From Cytobacillus firmus (lineage in GTDB: Bacteria; Bacillota; Bacilli; Bacillales; Cytobacillaceae): a stretch of DNA of 64,000 nt. The number at the start of each line of letters is the position of its first letter. Position 1 is the stretch's first letter. Both the position numbers and the translations under genes were made by a program. The stretch is from contig NZ_CP086235.1 of NCBI RefSeq assembly GCF_023612095.1, positions 4,158,501 through 4,222,500 of the forward strand. Direction: 5' to 3'. This document shows, in pieces, positions 53,874 through 64,000 of this stretch. The notes beneath the pieces are model-generated. The model did not search any database, was not told the origin of the DNA, and saw nothing but the letters and a program-made list of their open reading frames with translations.

Positions 53874-56074
53874 GGAATAGCTCCTTTCCAGGCCTGCTTT
53901 AGAACCTCAACCTGTTCGGCAAGCAGTAGGCCCTCTTCATTGGAGAGATATAGTACAGGTGCTTCTGTTACTTCACCAATTAGTGTCGCATCTACTAAAT
54001 TTTCAAAAGCTTCCTGATCTTCTTTTTTTACAGATAGCAAGAAACGGGATTGTGATTCACTGAATAAAGCTGAAGTCGCATTTCCTGTTACCTTGATATC
54101 CGCTCCCAGACCTTTTGAACCGATCAGGCTTTCCGCAGCAGCTACAGCCAGCCCGCCTTCTGCCACATCATGGGCAGATGCTACAAGTCCCGAACGAATG
54201 GCTTTTAAAATTTGCTCCTGTGCCTTTTCCTCTTTTTCGAGATCAAGTGCAGGCGCTTTTCCGAAGATCTTTCCGTATGTCATCTTCTGCAGCTCACTGC
54301 CGCCGAATTCATCCTTTGTTTCGCCTACCAGATAAATTAAGTCCCCAGCTGCTTTAAAAGATTGTGTTGTCACATGGTCAATGTCTTCTACAAGCCCGAC
54401 CATTCCGATGACAGGTGTCGGGTAGATCGCTGTTCCATTTGTTTCGTTATATAAAGAGACGTTTCCGCCGATAACTGGTGTATCCAATGTGCGGCATGCT
54501 TCACTGATTCCGTCTGCCGCTTTTTCAATCTGCCAGAAGATTTCAGGCTTCTCCGGATTTCCGAAGTTCAGATTATCCGTGATCGCCAATGGCTGACCGC
54601 CGGAGCAAATGATATTTCTTGCCGCTTCTGCAACAGCTATTTTTCCGCCTGTTTCAGGGTCAAGATACATATACCGTGAATTACAGTCTGTTGTCATAGC
54701 CAATCCTTTGCGGGTGCCGCGGATGCGGATGACAGCTGCATCTGATCCAGGTGCTACTACTGTATTGGTGCGAACCATATAGTCGTATTGGTCATAAACC
54801 CATTCCTTGCTGGCGATTGTCGGCTGCTGGAGAAGCTTTACCAATGTTTCTTTATAATCTTCAACCGCAGGAATTTCATTTTCCATCGCCTGGAATTCAC
54901 GGAAATACTCAGGCTCGCTTGATGGCTTATGATAAACTGGCGCATCCTCTGCAAGTGCATCTACTGGAAGCTCTGCCACTACTTCCCCCTGATGAGTAAG
55001 GCGGAGCATTTTATCATCCGTTACCTTGCCGACAGAAACGGCTTCCAGGCCATATTTTGAAAATAAATCCACAATCTCCTGTTCGCGTCCTTTTTTCACG
55101 ACAATCAGCATTCTCTCCTGAGACTCGGAAAGCATCATTTCATATGCTGTCATACCTGTTTCCCTTTGAGGAACAAGGTCAAGATTCATTTCAATCCCTG
55201 ATCCCGCTTTGCTGGCCATTTCAGCAGAAGAGCTTGTCAAACCTGCAGCTCCCATATCCTGAATGCCGACTAGTGCGTCAGACTGTACCAGTTCAAGACA
55301 TGCCTCCAGCAGAAGCTTTTCCATGAATGGATCGCCAACCTGTACCGCCGGGCGTTTTGATTCTGATTGGTCTGTCAGTTCTTCAGATGCAAAAGTAGCA
55401 CCATGGATACCATCACGGCCCGTTTTCGCGCCAACATACATAACGGTGTTGCCTACTCCATGGGCCTGGCCTTTTTTAATGTCTTTATGGTCGATTAAGC
55501 CGACACACATCGCGTTAACAAGCGGATTTCCTTCATAGGAAGAATCAAACTGCACTTCTCCCCCAACTGTAGGAATGCCAATGCAGTTTCCGTAGCCCGC
55601 AATGCCTGCGACTACTTCTTTAAAAAGGTACCGTACACGAGGAGAATCCAATTCTCCAAAGCGTAAAGAGTTGAGGAGTGCGACCGGTCTTGCGCCCATT
55701 GAAAATACATCGCGGATAATCCCGCCGACACCTGTTGCTGCCCCCTGGTAAGGCTCGATTGCAGAAGGGTGATTGTGGCTTTCGATTTTAAACACAACTG
55801 CTTGCCCATCGCCGATATCAACAATTCCAGCTCCTTCCCCTGGTCCCTGAAGTACTTTCTCTCCTGTTGTCGGGAACTTGCTTAAAACGGGCTTTGAGTT
55901 TTTATAGCTGCAATGCTCTGACCACATAACCGAAAACAAACCGATTTCTGTGTAATTTGGCAAACGCCCGATAATCTTTTCAATCATCGCAAATTCGTCA
56001 TCAGACAAACCCATTTCTTTGTATACCTTCTGTGCCTTTAACTGTTCCGGACTTGGCTCAAGCATTAACGACAT
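53858..56074 (-). CDS. purL: Phosphoribosylformylglycinamidine synthase subunit PurL
   Basis: The large ATPase subunit of FGAM synthase in the PurSQL complex. 738 residues with [17 protein letters not shown] (near 50), [27 protein letters not shown] (near 93), [18 protein letters not shown] and the second PurM-like half with [17 protein letters not shown] (near 637). ATG 56074 has GGAGGGA upstream and overlaps the end of purQ by 17 nt, so translation is coupled. Confidence 0.98.
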   Translation of the reverse strand: MSLMLEPSPEQLKAQKVYKEMGLSDDEFAMIEKIIGRLPNYTEIGLFSVMWSEHCSYKNSKPVLSKFPTTGEKVLQGPGEGAGIVDIGDGQAVVFKIESHNHPSAIEPYQGAATGVGGIIRDVFSMGARPVALLNSLRFGELDSPRVRYLFKEVVAGIAGYGNCIGIPTVGGEVQFDSSYEGNPLVNAMCVGLIDHKDIKKGQAHGVGNTVMYVGAKTGRDGIHGATFASEELTDQSESKRPAVQVGDPFMEKLLLEACLELVQSDALVGIQDMGAAGLTSSSAEMASKAGSGIEMNLDLVPQRETGMTAYEMMLSESQERMLIVVKKGREQEIVDLFSKYGLEAVSVGKVTDDKMLRLTHQGEVVAELPVDALAEDAPVYHKPSSEPEYFREFQAMENEIPAVEDYKETLVKLLQQPTIASKEWVYDQYDYMVRTNTVVAPGSDAAVIRIRGTRKGLAMTTDCNSRYMYLDPETGGKIAVAEAARNIICSGGQPLAITDNLNFGNPEKPEIFWQIEKAADGISEACRTLDTPVIGGNVSLYNETNGTAIYPTPVIGMVGLVEDIDHVTTQSFKAAGDLIYLVGETKDEFGGSELQKMTYGKIFGKAPALDLEKEEKAQEQILKAIRSGLVASAHDVAEGGLAVAAAESLIGSKGLGADIKVTGNATSALFSESQSRFLLSVKKEDQEAFENLVDATLIGEVTEAPVLYLSNEEGLLLAEQVEVLKQAWKGAIPCLLK

Positions 56075-56744
56075 ATGCTTCCCTCCATTGTTTTACGATT
56101 GATTGAAAAAGTTTCAGGCCATCTGCTCCCCCTAAAAGCTCATCAACAGCTCTCTCAGGGTGCGGCATCATACCGAGCACATTTCCTTTTTCATTGACAA
56201 TACCTGCAATGTTTTCCAGGCTGCCATTTGGATTTGTTTCATTATAAGTAAAGACAATCTGATTATTTGCCTTTAAAGCTGCAAGAGTTGCTTCATCACA
56301 ATAATAGTTTCCTTCGCCATGAGCGATTGGAATATTAATTACTTCATCCTTCTCGTATGCAGATGAAAACATAGTTTCGTTGTTTTCAACCTTCAGCTCC
56401 ACCGTACGGCAGATGAATTTCAGGCTGTCGTTTCTTCTCATTGCTCCCGGCAGAAGACCTGCTTCAAGCAGAATTTGAAAACCGTTGCAGACACCGAGAA
56501 CCGGCTTGCCTTCCTCAGCCGCTTTCACTACTTCTTTCATGACATTGCTGAAGCGGGCAACAGCACCCGAACGAAGATAATCTCCGTAAGAAAAACCTCC
56601 TGGAAGAAGAATTCCGTCATATTCGTCTAAGCTTTCCGCGTCATGCCAGACATATTCGGCTTCCGCTCCAAGCTCATCCTTTACTGCATGGTACATATCG
56701 ATGTCACAATTGGACCCTGGAAATACGATCACAGCGAACTTCAC
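56058..56744 (-). CDS. purQ: Phosphoribosylformylglycinamidine synthase subunit PurQ
   Basis: The class I glutaminase subunit, which supplies ammonia to PurL. 228 residues: [17 protein letters not shown] at the start, [17 protein letters not shown], the catalytic Cys in [20 protein letters not shown] (near 86), and His-Glu in [12 protein letters not shown] (near 200). Start is GTG 56744 overlapping the purS stop (GTGA). Confidence 0.98.
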   Translation of the reverse strand: MKFAVIVFPGSNCDIDMYHAVKDELGAEAEYVWHDAESLDEYDGILLPGGFSYGDYLRSGAVARFSNVMKEVVKAAEEGKPVLGVCNGFQILLEAGLLPGAMRRNDSLKFICRTVELKVENNETMFSSAYEKDEVINIPIAHGEGNYYCDEATLAALKANNQIVFTYNETNPNGSLENIAGIVNEKGNVLGMMPHPERAVDELLGGADGLKLFQSIVKQWREAYVVNA

Positions 56745-56994
56745 TGAGCAACAGCCTCCTCGATTTCAAAGCGGTAATCTTCAATCACAACGTTAGCCAA
56801 TAAGCGCTCACACATTTCCTTCACAGCTTCTTCTACAGGACGGTCGCTTTTTTCCACTGTCAGCTCCATATATTTTCCTATGCGCACATCAGAAACTTCG
56901 CTGTAGTTCATGGAATGCAGAGAGTTTTTACAACTGTTCCTTGAGGATCTAGAACACTTTCTCTTAATGTGACGAAAACTTTTACTTTGTACAT
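56741..56994 (-). CDS. purS: Phosphoribosylformylglycinamidine synthase subunit PurS, frame broken by a 1-nt deletion
   Basis: PurS bridges PurL and PurQ and channels ammonia. ATG 56994 (GGGAGG 9 nt upstream, overlapping the purC stop) reads [19 protein letters not shown], then runs into a stop at CIP. One extra A at the T5 run (plus strand 56925-56929) restores [27 protein letters not shown] in parts and reaches TGA 56741, giving 84 residues, the family length. With PurQ and PurL intact, the loss is more likely a sequencing error than a real mutation, which would make the cell a purine auxotroph. Confidence 0.87.
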
Positions 56995-57707
56995 ACTGTT
57001 TGGCCTCCCAGTCTCGCTAAAATATTTTCATATGCATCCGTTAAATTTCCAAGGTCCCTGCGGAAAACGTCTTTATCCAATTTTTCATTTGTTTCAATAT
57101 CCCAAAGCCTGCAGGTATCTGGAGAAATCTCATCAGCCAGCAAAATTTGGCCTGATTCATCTTTACCAAACTCCAGCTTGAAATCTACTAGTTTAATGCC
57201 CAGGTCTTTGAAAAAATCTTTTAATACGGCATTAACCTGTAGTGCTTTTTCCTGTAAAAGGGCAACTTCCTGCTTATCAGCCAATTGAAGAACTTCAATA
57301 TGATCTTCTGTCAGCAGCGGATCACCAAGCTCATCATCTTTGTAGTAGAACTCAACAATTGGTCTTGATAATTCTTTCCCTTCTTCAACTCCCAATCTCT
57401 TAGAAAAGCTCCCCGCCGCAACATTGCGGACCACTGTTTCGAGCGGAATGATATCCACTTTTTTCACAAGCTGTTCTGTCTCCGAAAGCTTTTTAATAAA
57501 ATGTGAACCAATCCCCAGCTCCTGAAGCTTTGAAAATAGCAAACTGGTAATCTCATTATTCAGCCGGCCCTTGCCGCAGATGCTCGCTTTTTTCTCCCCA
57601 TTAAAGGCTGTTGCAGAATCTTTATATTCAATCCAGACAATATTTTCATCGTTTGTCCTATATACCTTTTTGGCTTTGCCTTCGTATAACAATGCTCCTT
57701 TTTCCAT
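56982..57707 (-). CDS. purC: Phosphoribosylaminoimidazole-succinocarboxamide synthase
   Basis: SAICAR synthetase, coupling CAIR to aspartate with ATP. 241 residues with LLYEGKAKKVYRT (near 6), AFNGEKKASICGKGRLNNEITS (near 34), IIPLETVVRNVAAGSFSKR (near 75), VDFKLEFGKDESGQILLADEISPDTCRLWD (near 177) in order. ATG 57707 has GGGAGG upstream. It follows purB after a 104-nt spacer with a strong hairpin. Confidence 0.98.
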   Translation of the reverse strand: MEKGALLYEGKAKKVYRTNDENIVWIEYKDSATAFNGEKKASICGKGRLNNEITSLLFSKLQELGIGSHFIKKLSETEQLVKKVDIIPLETVVRNVAAGSFSKRLGVEEGKELSRPIVEFYYKDDELGDPLLTEDHIEVLQLADKQEVALLQEKALQVNAVLKDFFKDLGIKLVDFKLEFGKDESGQILLADEISPDTCRLWDIETNEKLDKDVFRRDLGNLTDAYENILARLGGQTVCTK

Positions 57708-57772
57708 TGCGGAGAGCCTCCCTTATTTAGATAGCGGACTTTATTAATAAGAAGATTGGGAATTTTCCCGAT

Positions 57773-57808
57773 AATAAAGAGGTAAAGACTGCTCTTTACC
57801 TCTTTATT
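57773..57808. repeat. Perfect 15-bp hairpin between purB and purC
   Basis: AATAAAGAGGTAAAG (57773-57787) and CTTTACCTCTTTATT (57794-57808) pair fully around ACTGCT, just after the purB stop. In the direction of pur transcription no T tract follows, so it is probably an mRNA processing or stability element rather than a terminator. The T tract lies on the plus-strand side. Confidence 0.85.
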
Positions 57809-57811
57809 TTT

Positions 57812-59104
57812 TTATAAACCCAGACGGTCAAAAATGGTATCCACATGCTTGATGTGGTAGTTATAGTCAAAGCAGTCATCTATTTCTGCTTCGGATAGCT
57901 TTGATGAAATAGTTTCGTCCTGCTCAATAAGGCTGCGGAATTGTACCTGCTTTTCCCATGCTTCCATGGCTCGCGGCTGAACAGTGTCATATGCCTCTTC
58001 GCGAGTCATGCCCTTGTCAATCAAGGCTAGAAGAACACGCTGAGAGTAAATTAGCCCTAACGTACGGTCCATATTGCGTTTCATGTTTTCAGGGAAAACG
58101 GTTAAGTTCTTAACAATATTCCCAAAGCGGTTCAGCATATAGTTCAGCGCAATCGTTGCATCAGGCAGGATGATTCTTTCAGCTGATGAGTGGGAAATAT
58201 CGCGCTCATGCCATAATGCCACATTTTCATACGCAGTCATCATATAACCGCGGATCACTCTTGCCATACCTGTCATATTTTCTGAACCAATTGGATTGCG
58301 TTTATGCGGCATGGCTGATGATCCCTTTTGGCCTTTCGCGAAAAACTCTTCCACTTCACGCGTTTCGCTTTTTTGCAGACCGCGGATCTCCGTCGCAAAT
58401 TTTTCAATTGAAGTGGCTACAAGTGCAAGCGCACCCATATAATGTGCATGACGGTCACGCTGAAGTGTTTGCGTTGAAATTGGCGCTGGCTGGATGCCCA
58501 GCTTTTCACACACATATTTTTCAACGAACGGATCGATGTTTGCATATGTTCCAACGGCACCAGAGATTTTACCGAACTCTACACCAGCCGCTGCTTCTTT
58601 AAAGCGGTCAAGATTACGCTTCATTTCTTCATACCATAATGCAAGCTTTAAACCGAAAGTAGTTGGCTCAGCATGCACTCCGTGCGTACGGCCCATCATC
58701 ACTGTATGTTTGTGTTCCTGTGCTTTGTTTTTCAGGATTTCCACAAAGCGTTCAATATCTTTTAGAAGAATGTCATTCGCCTGCTTGATTAAGTAAGAAA
58801 GCGCCGTGTCAACGACATCTGTTGACGTAAGCCCGTAGTGAACCCATTTGCGCTCCTCGCCAAGTGTTTCAGATACCGCCCGAGTAAAAGCAACAACATC
58901 ATGTCGTGTTTCCTCTTCGATTTCTTTAATGCGGTCAATATTAAAAGAAGCATTCTCACGGATTTTCTGAACATCTTCTTTCGGAATATCTCCTAATTCA
59001 GCCCAGGCTTCACAGGCAAGAATTTCTACCTCAAGCCAAGCCTGAAAGCGGTTCTCTTCTGTCCAGATAGCTCCCATTTCCGGTCTCGTATAACGTTCAA
59101 TCAT
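57812..59104 (-). CDS. purB: Adenylosuccinate lyase
   Basis: Acts twice in purine synthesis: on SAICAR and on adenylosuccinate. 430 residues of the fumarase/aspartase superfamily: [20 protein letters not shown] at the start, [14 protein letters not shown] (catalytic His near 68), [18 protein letters not shown] (near 137), and the signature [15 protein letters not shown] (catalytic Ser near 262). ATG 59104 has GGAGGA upstream, 3 nt after purK. Confidence 0.98.
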   Translation of the reverse strand: MIERYTRPEMGAIWTEENRFQAWLEVEILACEAWAELGDIPKEDVQKIRENASFNIDRIKEIEEETRHDVVAFTRAVSETLGEERKWVHYGLTSTDVVDTALSYLIKQANDILLKDIERFVEILKNKAQEHKHTVMMGRTHGVHAEPTTFGLKLALWYEEMKRNLDRFKEAAAGVEFGKISGAVGTYANIDPFVEKYVCEKLGIQPAPISTQTLQRDRHAHYMGALALVATSIEKFATEIRGLQKSETREVEEFFAKGQKGSSAMPHKRNPIGSENMTGMARVIRGYMMTAYENVALWHERDISHSSAERIILPDATIALNYMLNRFGNIVKNLTVFPENMKRNMDRTLGLIYSQRVLLALIDKGMTREEAYDTVQPRAMEAWEKQVQFRSLIEQDETISSKLSEAEIDDCFDYNYHIKHVDTIFDRLGL

Positions 59105-59107
59105 GTT

Positions 59108-60261
59108 TTATCCTCCGATCTTTTCCTTCACAGGGGTCCAAATGCCGCTTTTTTCTGCTTCTTCAATTGCCTCTTCGGCTGAGTTCCGCAAAAGCGTGAC
59201 ATGGCCCATCTTGCGTTTATATTTGGCATCCTTTTTTCCGTACAAGTGTATCTTCCAGTCATCCAATTCAGGAATTTTCTCAATTAAAGGCTCCTGGTGC
59301 TCTCCTAGTATGTTTACCATAACAGCTGGTTTTAATAGCTCCGTACTGCCAAGCGGCCAATTGCAAACCGCACGGATGTGCTGTTCAAACTGGGAGGTTT
59401 CGCAAGCTTCAATGGAATAATGGCCTGAGTTATGCGGACGAGGCGCAAGCTCGTTAATGTAAATCTGACCGTCTTTTGTCAGAAACATTTCGACTGCCAA
59501 TGTACCGACAAGGCTTAAAGCTTCTGCCAGCTGATTTGCTGCCTTTACTGCCCGTTCCTCAGCATCAGCTGTGATCATGGCCGGCACAATGGTCTGGTGC
59601 AGAATGTTTTCTTTATGAACATTTTCCCCGACTGGGAATACCGCTTTTTCCCCGAAATATTCCGACAGATAATAACCGATATTTCCTTTTCGAAAGCGAT
59701 CCATTTTTCAAGGACACACTCGCCATTCTCTAGGAGCTGTGCAGCTTTCTTAATATCCTGCCCGCTCTTTATCACAACTTGCCCTTTTCCGTCATATCCG
59801 CCTCTGGAAGTCTTTAATACGGCTGGATAGCCAAGCTTTTCTATATTATCATAAATGCCTTTTTCAGTCGTAATGACCGCATATGGCGCTACCTCGCAGC
59901 CGGCTTTTTGGATGGCTGCTTTTTCCTTTGTCCGGTCCTGGGTAATCTCCAGCACCGTGCTCCCCTGGGGGACGTATGCATTTGCACATAGCCACTCAAG
60001 AGCTTCCGCACTGATATTTTCAAACTCATAAGTGACAACATCACTCACTTTTGCCAGCTCTTTTATAGAATCTAAATGTCCGTATTCGCCAATGATTTTA
60101 ATATCCGCAACCTGGCCGCAGGGAGAATCTTCTGCCGGATCCAAAACGGCAATCCTGAAGCCATTTGCCTTGGCTGCCAGGGCCATCATTCTGCCAAGCT
60201 GCCCCCCGCCAATAATTCCAATTGTTTGTCCGGGTAAAATGGTTGTTTTAGACAAGTTCAT
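59108..60261 (-). CDS. purK: N5-carboxyaminoimidazole ribonucleotide synthase PurK, frame broken by a 1-nt deletion
   Basis: An ATP-grasp enzyme that carboxylates AIR to N5-CAIR. The N-terminal part from ATG 60261 has [18 protein letters not shown] and the ATP-grasp segment [17 protein letters not shown]. After [12 protein letters not shown] the frame shifts. Adding one G at the CCCC run 59650-59653 restores [21 protein letters not shown] and the C-terminal part with [16 protein letters not shown], ending at 59108; about 384 residues in all. It overlaps the end of purE by 14 nt. As for purS, error is likelier than true loss. Confidence 0.9.
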
Positions 60262-60736
60262 CACTGCTTTCCAGTACTTCCTGTTTTGTTTTATCTCTTT
60301 TTGACTGAAGACGTTCTGCAATGGCTGTATCAAAAGCGCCAAGGATTTCTGCTGCCAGCAATCCGGCGTTAGTGGCTCCTGCTTTTCCAATCGCAACCGT
60401 TGCAACCGGAACGCCGCCGGGCATCTGAACAATGGACAGCAATGAATCCAGTCCGTTTAGAGCCTTTGATTGCACTGGTACTCCAATTACAGGAAGTGTC
60501 GTTTTCGCAGCTACCATTCCAGGCAGGTGCGCCGCTCCGCCTGCACCCGCAATAATAACCTTAATGCCTCTGTCCCTTGCCTGCTCAGCATATTCAAACA
60601 TTAGGTCTGGAGTCCGATGGGCTGAAACAACCTTCTTTTCAAAAGAAATTTCAAGCTCTTCCAGAATTCCGCAAGCGTGCTTCATTGTCTCCCAATCTGA
60701 TTTGCTTCCCATAATGACTGCGGCTTGTACGCTCAT
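60248..60736 (-). CDS. purE: N5-carboxyaminoimidazole ribonucleotide mutase
   Basis: Rearranges N5-CAIR to CAIR. 162 residues with the family motifs [15 protein letters not shown] (near 6), [16 protein letters not shown] (near 39), [20 protein letters not shown] (near 65) and [32 protein letters not shown] in order. ATG 60736 has GGAGGA upstream; in-frame residues before it lie in the leader terminator region and are spurious. First gene of the pur operon. Confidence 0.98.
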   Translation of the reverse strand: MSVQAAVIMGSKSDWETMKHACGILEELEISFEKKVVSAHRTPDLMFEYAEQARDRGIKVIIAGAGGAAHLPGMVAAKTTLPVIGVPVQSKALNGLDSLLSIVQMPGGVPVATVAIGKAGATNAGLLAAEILGAFDTAIAERLQSKRDKTKQEVLESSDELV

Positions 60737-60762
60737 TCCATCTCCTCCAAATCGTCCAATAT

Positions 60763-60816
60763 AAAAAACCCGCACAGACCCTTCTCTTATATGAGAGAAA
60801 GTAATCTGTCCGGGCT
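60763..60816 (-). terminator. Riboswitch-controlled leader terminator of the pur operon
   Basis: On the minus strand CCCG(GA)CAGA and TCTGTGCGGG with an inner AGAGAAG hairpin form a long stem ending in TTTTTT, 27 nt before the purE ATG. It should form when the aptamer binds guanine. Confidence 0.85.
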
Positions 60817-60889
60817 AAAAAGAACCGTTAAGGAAGAAACCTGCAAACGGCAGGGATCATTCCTTCTGCATGCCGGGCATATCATCTTT

Positions 60890-60960
60890 CCCTCATAGTC
60901 CGGCAATTTACGGTTGCCAGGTAGAAACTTATGGGCCCTATTCCCATTATTATACGAGGG
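60890..60960 (-). promoter_or_regulatory. Purine (guanine-class) riboswitch aptamer
   Basis: On the minus strand P1 arms CCTCGTA and TATGAGG enclose the conserved TATAAT-like J1/2, the P2 hairpin, AAGTTTCTACC and the P3 hairpin GGCAACCGTAAATTGCC, then GGACTATG. The specificity base in GGAC(U)AUG is C, indicating guanine/hypoxanthine rather than adenine. It matches the purE leader of B. subtilis by layout. Confidence 0.93.
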
Positions 60961-60988
60961 GGTTATTCACGTTTTATTAACTACCACC

Positions 60989-61018
60989 ATATTAACAACA
61001 TACCTGATATTCTGTCAA
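60989..61018 (-). promoter_or_regulatory. Putative sigma-A promoter of the pur operon
   Basis: TTGACA (minus strand, 61013-61018) and TAATAT (60989-60994) are spaced by 18 nt, about 25 nt before the aptamer. Confidence 0.7.
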
Positions 61019-61027
61019 TTAAAAAAT

Positions 61028-61061
61028 CGAACAATACTAAAAGTCAGACAATTATTGTTCG
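61028..61061. promoter_or_regulatory. Twin inverted PurBoxes (PurR operator)
   Basis: CGAACAAT (61028-61035) and ATTGTTCG (61054-61061) are exact inverted copies 18 nt apart, just upstream of the -35. This matches the paired PurBox layout (core CGAA) bound by Bacillus PurR. The outer box is near the stop of the NETI gene at 61066. Confidence 0.85.
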
Positions 61062-61065
61062 TGTT

Positions 61066-61272
61066 TTAACCATCTGCTCGTTTTGCCTCAAAAACAATTT
61101 GCCGGCCGGCCGGTTCATAATCGACTTTACTGCCTGTCTTAACTTCTTTAAAAATAGGCTTCTCAGTCCTTCTGACAGGTATATATCCAGCCTTTTTGAT
61201 TCTTTCCAGGCATTGGTCAATCGTTTCATTTTCCTGGACTTCGAACGAAATTTTATTCTTGCCTTTGCTCAT
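61066..61272 (-). CDS. NETI-motif-containing protein
   Basis: A 68-residue cytosolic protein with the NETI motif near residue 15 ([25 protein letters not shown]) and the end [14 protein letters not shown]. Function is unknown. It is found next to the DUF2179 gene and purE in many Bacillus genomes. Its ATG overlaps the stop of the DUF2179 gene by 4 nt, so the two are coupled. Confidence 0.92.
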   Translation of the reverse strand: MSKGKNKISFEVQENETIDQCLERIKKAGYIPVRRTEKPIFKEVKTGSKVDYEPAGRQIVFEAKRADG

Positions 61273-61811
61273 TGAGACAACTTTCCTCTCTTAACTGATT
61301 TTACCCAGAAGCCGCCATGAATCGTTTTTGGCTCATAAGCGATGATAAAGGCCTTAGGATCCAGCTCTTTAATCGTCTGATAAAGCTTCAGCTCATATTT
61401 TCTCGGTGTCAGGATCTGCAGGGCCATCCGATCGCCTTCAAGACCATTGGCAGCCCAGTTGGTTACGCCATACCCTTTTTCTCTTAAAGCTTTTGGCAGG
61501 TCTCTATCATATTCCTTTGTAATTACATTTACGGTAATATAGCCAAGAGCCAGCTTCTCTTCAATTTTCATGCCGACAATAACGCCGATTCCATAACCGA
61601 CTGCATAAGCAATTAAATTTTGTATTTCATTCAGGTTATCCAGAACCAGCCCTAGTCCAATCACATAGATAACAACTTCGATGGTGCTTAAAAAAGCTGC
61701 CAGGTAACGCTGTCCCTTAAGCGTCAGAATCATCCTGATGGTAAAAAACGATACATATACGATATTAATAATCAAAATAATAGCGACCATAATAAAACTG
61801 TTTTCCAGCAA
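61269..61811 (-). CDS. yebE: DUF2179 membrane protein (YebE type)
   Basis: A 180-residue protein with three N-terminal membrane helices (about 5-27, 37-56 and 64-82) followed by a cytosolic DUF2179 domain (about 95-175) including [20 protein letters not shown] and [20 protein letters not shown]. Such domains may bind a small ligand; the role is unknown. ATG 61811 follows GGAGG. It is first in a two-gene unit with the NETI gene, as in B. subtilis. Confidence 0.9.
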   Translation of the reverse strand: MLENSFIMVAIILIINIVYVSFFTIRMILTLKGQRYLAAFLSTIEVVIYVIGLGLVLDNLNEIQNLIAYAVGYGIGVIVGMKIEEKLALGYITVNVITKEYDRDLPKALREKGYGVTNWAANGLEGDRMALQILTPRKYELKLYQTIKELDPKAFIIAYEPKTIHGGFWVKSVKRGKLSQ

Positions 61812-61959
61812 TGCAAGTCCTCCTTCATAGGGGAACTAAGAGGCAAATGAGTGTCCTCTCCCCATTAAGTCACTATTGTACAAAAGAAATTGGCTTTTGA
61901 TAACCTTTTTTCAAAAATTGATTCTTTGTGTATAGGTTATCCTTTTTGGAGTGGGATGA

Positions 61960-62145
61960 AACTGTTTATCTTTTAATGGGTTTTGTATGGAGGAATGAGG
62001 CTCGGACATTTTATCTGGCAGGTTTGGGAGTTTATCTAGCATGTTTGGGGTTTTATCTAACAAGTTCGAAAGTTTATCTAACAAGTTTTCATTTTTATCT
62101 AGCATGTTTTGGAACTTATCTTACATTTGGCAAAATTCATCTACA
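61960..62145. repeat. Degenerate tandem array, exact 21-nt period, core TTTATCTA(A/G)CA
   Basis: TTTATC cores start at 62010, 62031, 62052, 62073, 62094, then CTTATC 62115 and TTCATC 62136: seven units exactly 21 nt apart. A further TTTATC stands at 61965. Each unit is roughly TTTATCTAGCATGTTTGGGAG. On the minus strand one frame reads as LLDKxPN heptads. It fills the spacer between the DUF2179 gene and the 5S rRNA; the rest of that spacer holds only the rrn terminator. Confidence 0.9.
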
Positions 62146-62290
62146 TAAAGAACAGTTTTAACTTTTAAAACAGACGGCAGAATAAGGAGTGGCGCATATA
62201 ATTTGATTCTGGTCGCATATAGCGTAGAAGTGAAGCATATATCTGCCAAAAAGGAAGAGTTCAACTGTTTCAGCTCCTATATTTACACAC

Positions 62291-62318
62291 AAAAAAGAGC
62301 ACCCATCAGGTGCTCTTT
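62291..62318 (-). terminator. Terminator of the rRNA operon
   Basis: On the minus strand AGAGCACC and GGTGCTCT (8 bp) with a 5-nt loop are followed by TTTTTG, just past the 5S rRNA. Confidence 0.9.
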
Positions 62319-62323
62319 CATGT

Positions 62324-62439
<116 letters not shown>

Positions 62440-62522
62440 ACTATTTGATTGAAGAAACTTCGTTCCCTCAAAACTAGATAATGTATGAAGAAGCATTTGC
62501 CGAGTAATAACCAATATAACTT

Positions 62523-64000
<1,478 letters not shown>

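Noticed and set aside
56750..56994. Absence of purS from the operon
   Set aside because: Reading the spacer in all frames shows a complete purS once one A is added, so the gene is present but frameshifted.
61911..62105. Minus-strand ORF of 64 codons with LLDKxPN heptad repeats
   Set aside because: It is produced by the 21-nt DNA array, has no ribosome binding site, and its last third is unrelated low-complexity sequence; kept only as part of the array finding.

Overview
The window is chromosomal DNA of a Bacillaceae bacterium, probably a Bacillus sensu lato relative such as Cytobacillus or Mesobacillus. The evidence is gene order shared with Bacillus subtilis: yebE and NETI-protein, purEKBCSQLFMNHD, yerA-yerB-yerC-pcrB-pcrA-ligA-yerH(camS), putP/opuE, gatCAB, dagK and rlmCD, all read on the minus strand. 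Other support is typical Firmicute ribosome binding sites, TTG/GTG starts, a purine riboswitch with twin PurBoxes, and two intergenic repeat families I know from Bacillus genomes. The rRNA genes, the purine operon and most housekeeping genes lie on the minus strand, so that strand is probably the leading strand. The species assignment is inference.

Layout, left to right. 1-9.1 kb: the tail of an unknown gene, a small unknown protein, a frameshifted 2-hydroxyacid dehydrogenase, an EamA exporter, a secreted M28 aminopeptidase, a short FAD protein, an excisionase-like HTH protein, a membrane PAS kinase, and the telA-xpaC pair. 9.3-16.9 kb: an SH3/C39 secreted protein, a secreted alkaline-phosphatase-family enzyme, a soluble PAS kinase, rlmCD and dagK. 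17-25.3 kb: a TetR regulator, a small unknown protein, a zinc-finger anti-sigma-like protein, plsY, a DUF421 protein, a STAS protein, a phosphoesterase, ppaC, a nitronate monooxygenase and a thioredoxin-like protein. 25.4-31.9 kb: gatCAB, a YueI-like protein, aceA and an RsbR-like STAS protein. 32-38 kb: putP with a 34-aa partner ORF, pncA, rocA and camS. 38-46.6 kb: ligA, pcrA, pcrB, yerC, yerB and yerA. 46.7-60.8 kb: a DUF2892 protein, a 37-aa membrane ORF and the complete purine operon. 60.8-64 kb: the purine regulatory region, a NETI protein, a DUF2179 protein, 5S rRNA and the 3' half of 23S rRNA.

Functional links. The twelve pur genes convert PRPP to IMP; a guanine-class riboswitch with terminator and two PurR boxes precede purE. 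putP and rocA, separated only by pncA, give proline uptake and the last step of proline/arginine breakdown; a near-consensus cre site suggests rocA is under CcpA. gatCAB makes Gln-tRNA(Gln) or Asn-tRNA(Asn). plsY and dagK serve phospholipid and lipoteichoic acid metabolism. Two KinA-type kinases without response regulators probably feed the sporulation phosphorelay.

Two things stand out. First, eight genes (a hydroxyacid dehydrogenase, a sensor kinase, dagK, an anti-sigma-like gene, yerB, yerA, purS and purK) are each broken by what looks like one missing base in a homopolymer, six of them in G4/G5 runs. Because these include genes expected to be needed, base-calling or assembly error is the likely cause. 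Second, three non-coding spacers (15.77-15.93, 52.38-52.47 and 61.96-62.14 kb) carry degenerate tandem arrays with a constant 20-21 nt period but different core sequences. I know no described function for such two-helical-turn arrays, and they are the best candidate here for something undescribed.
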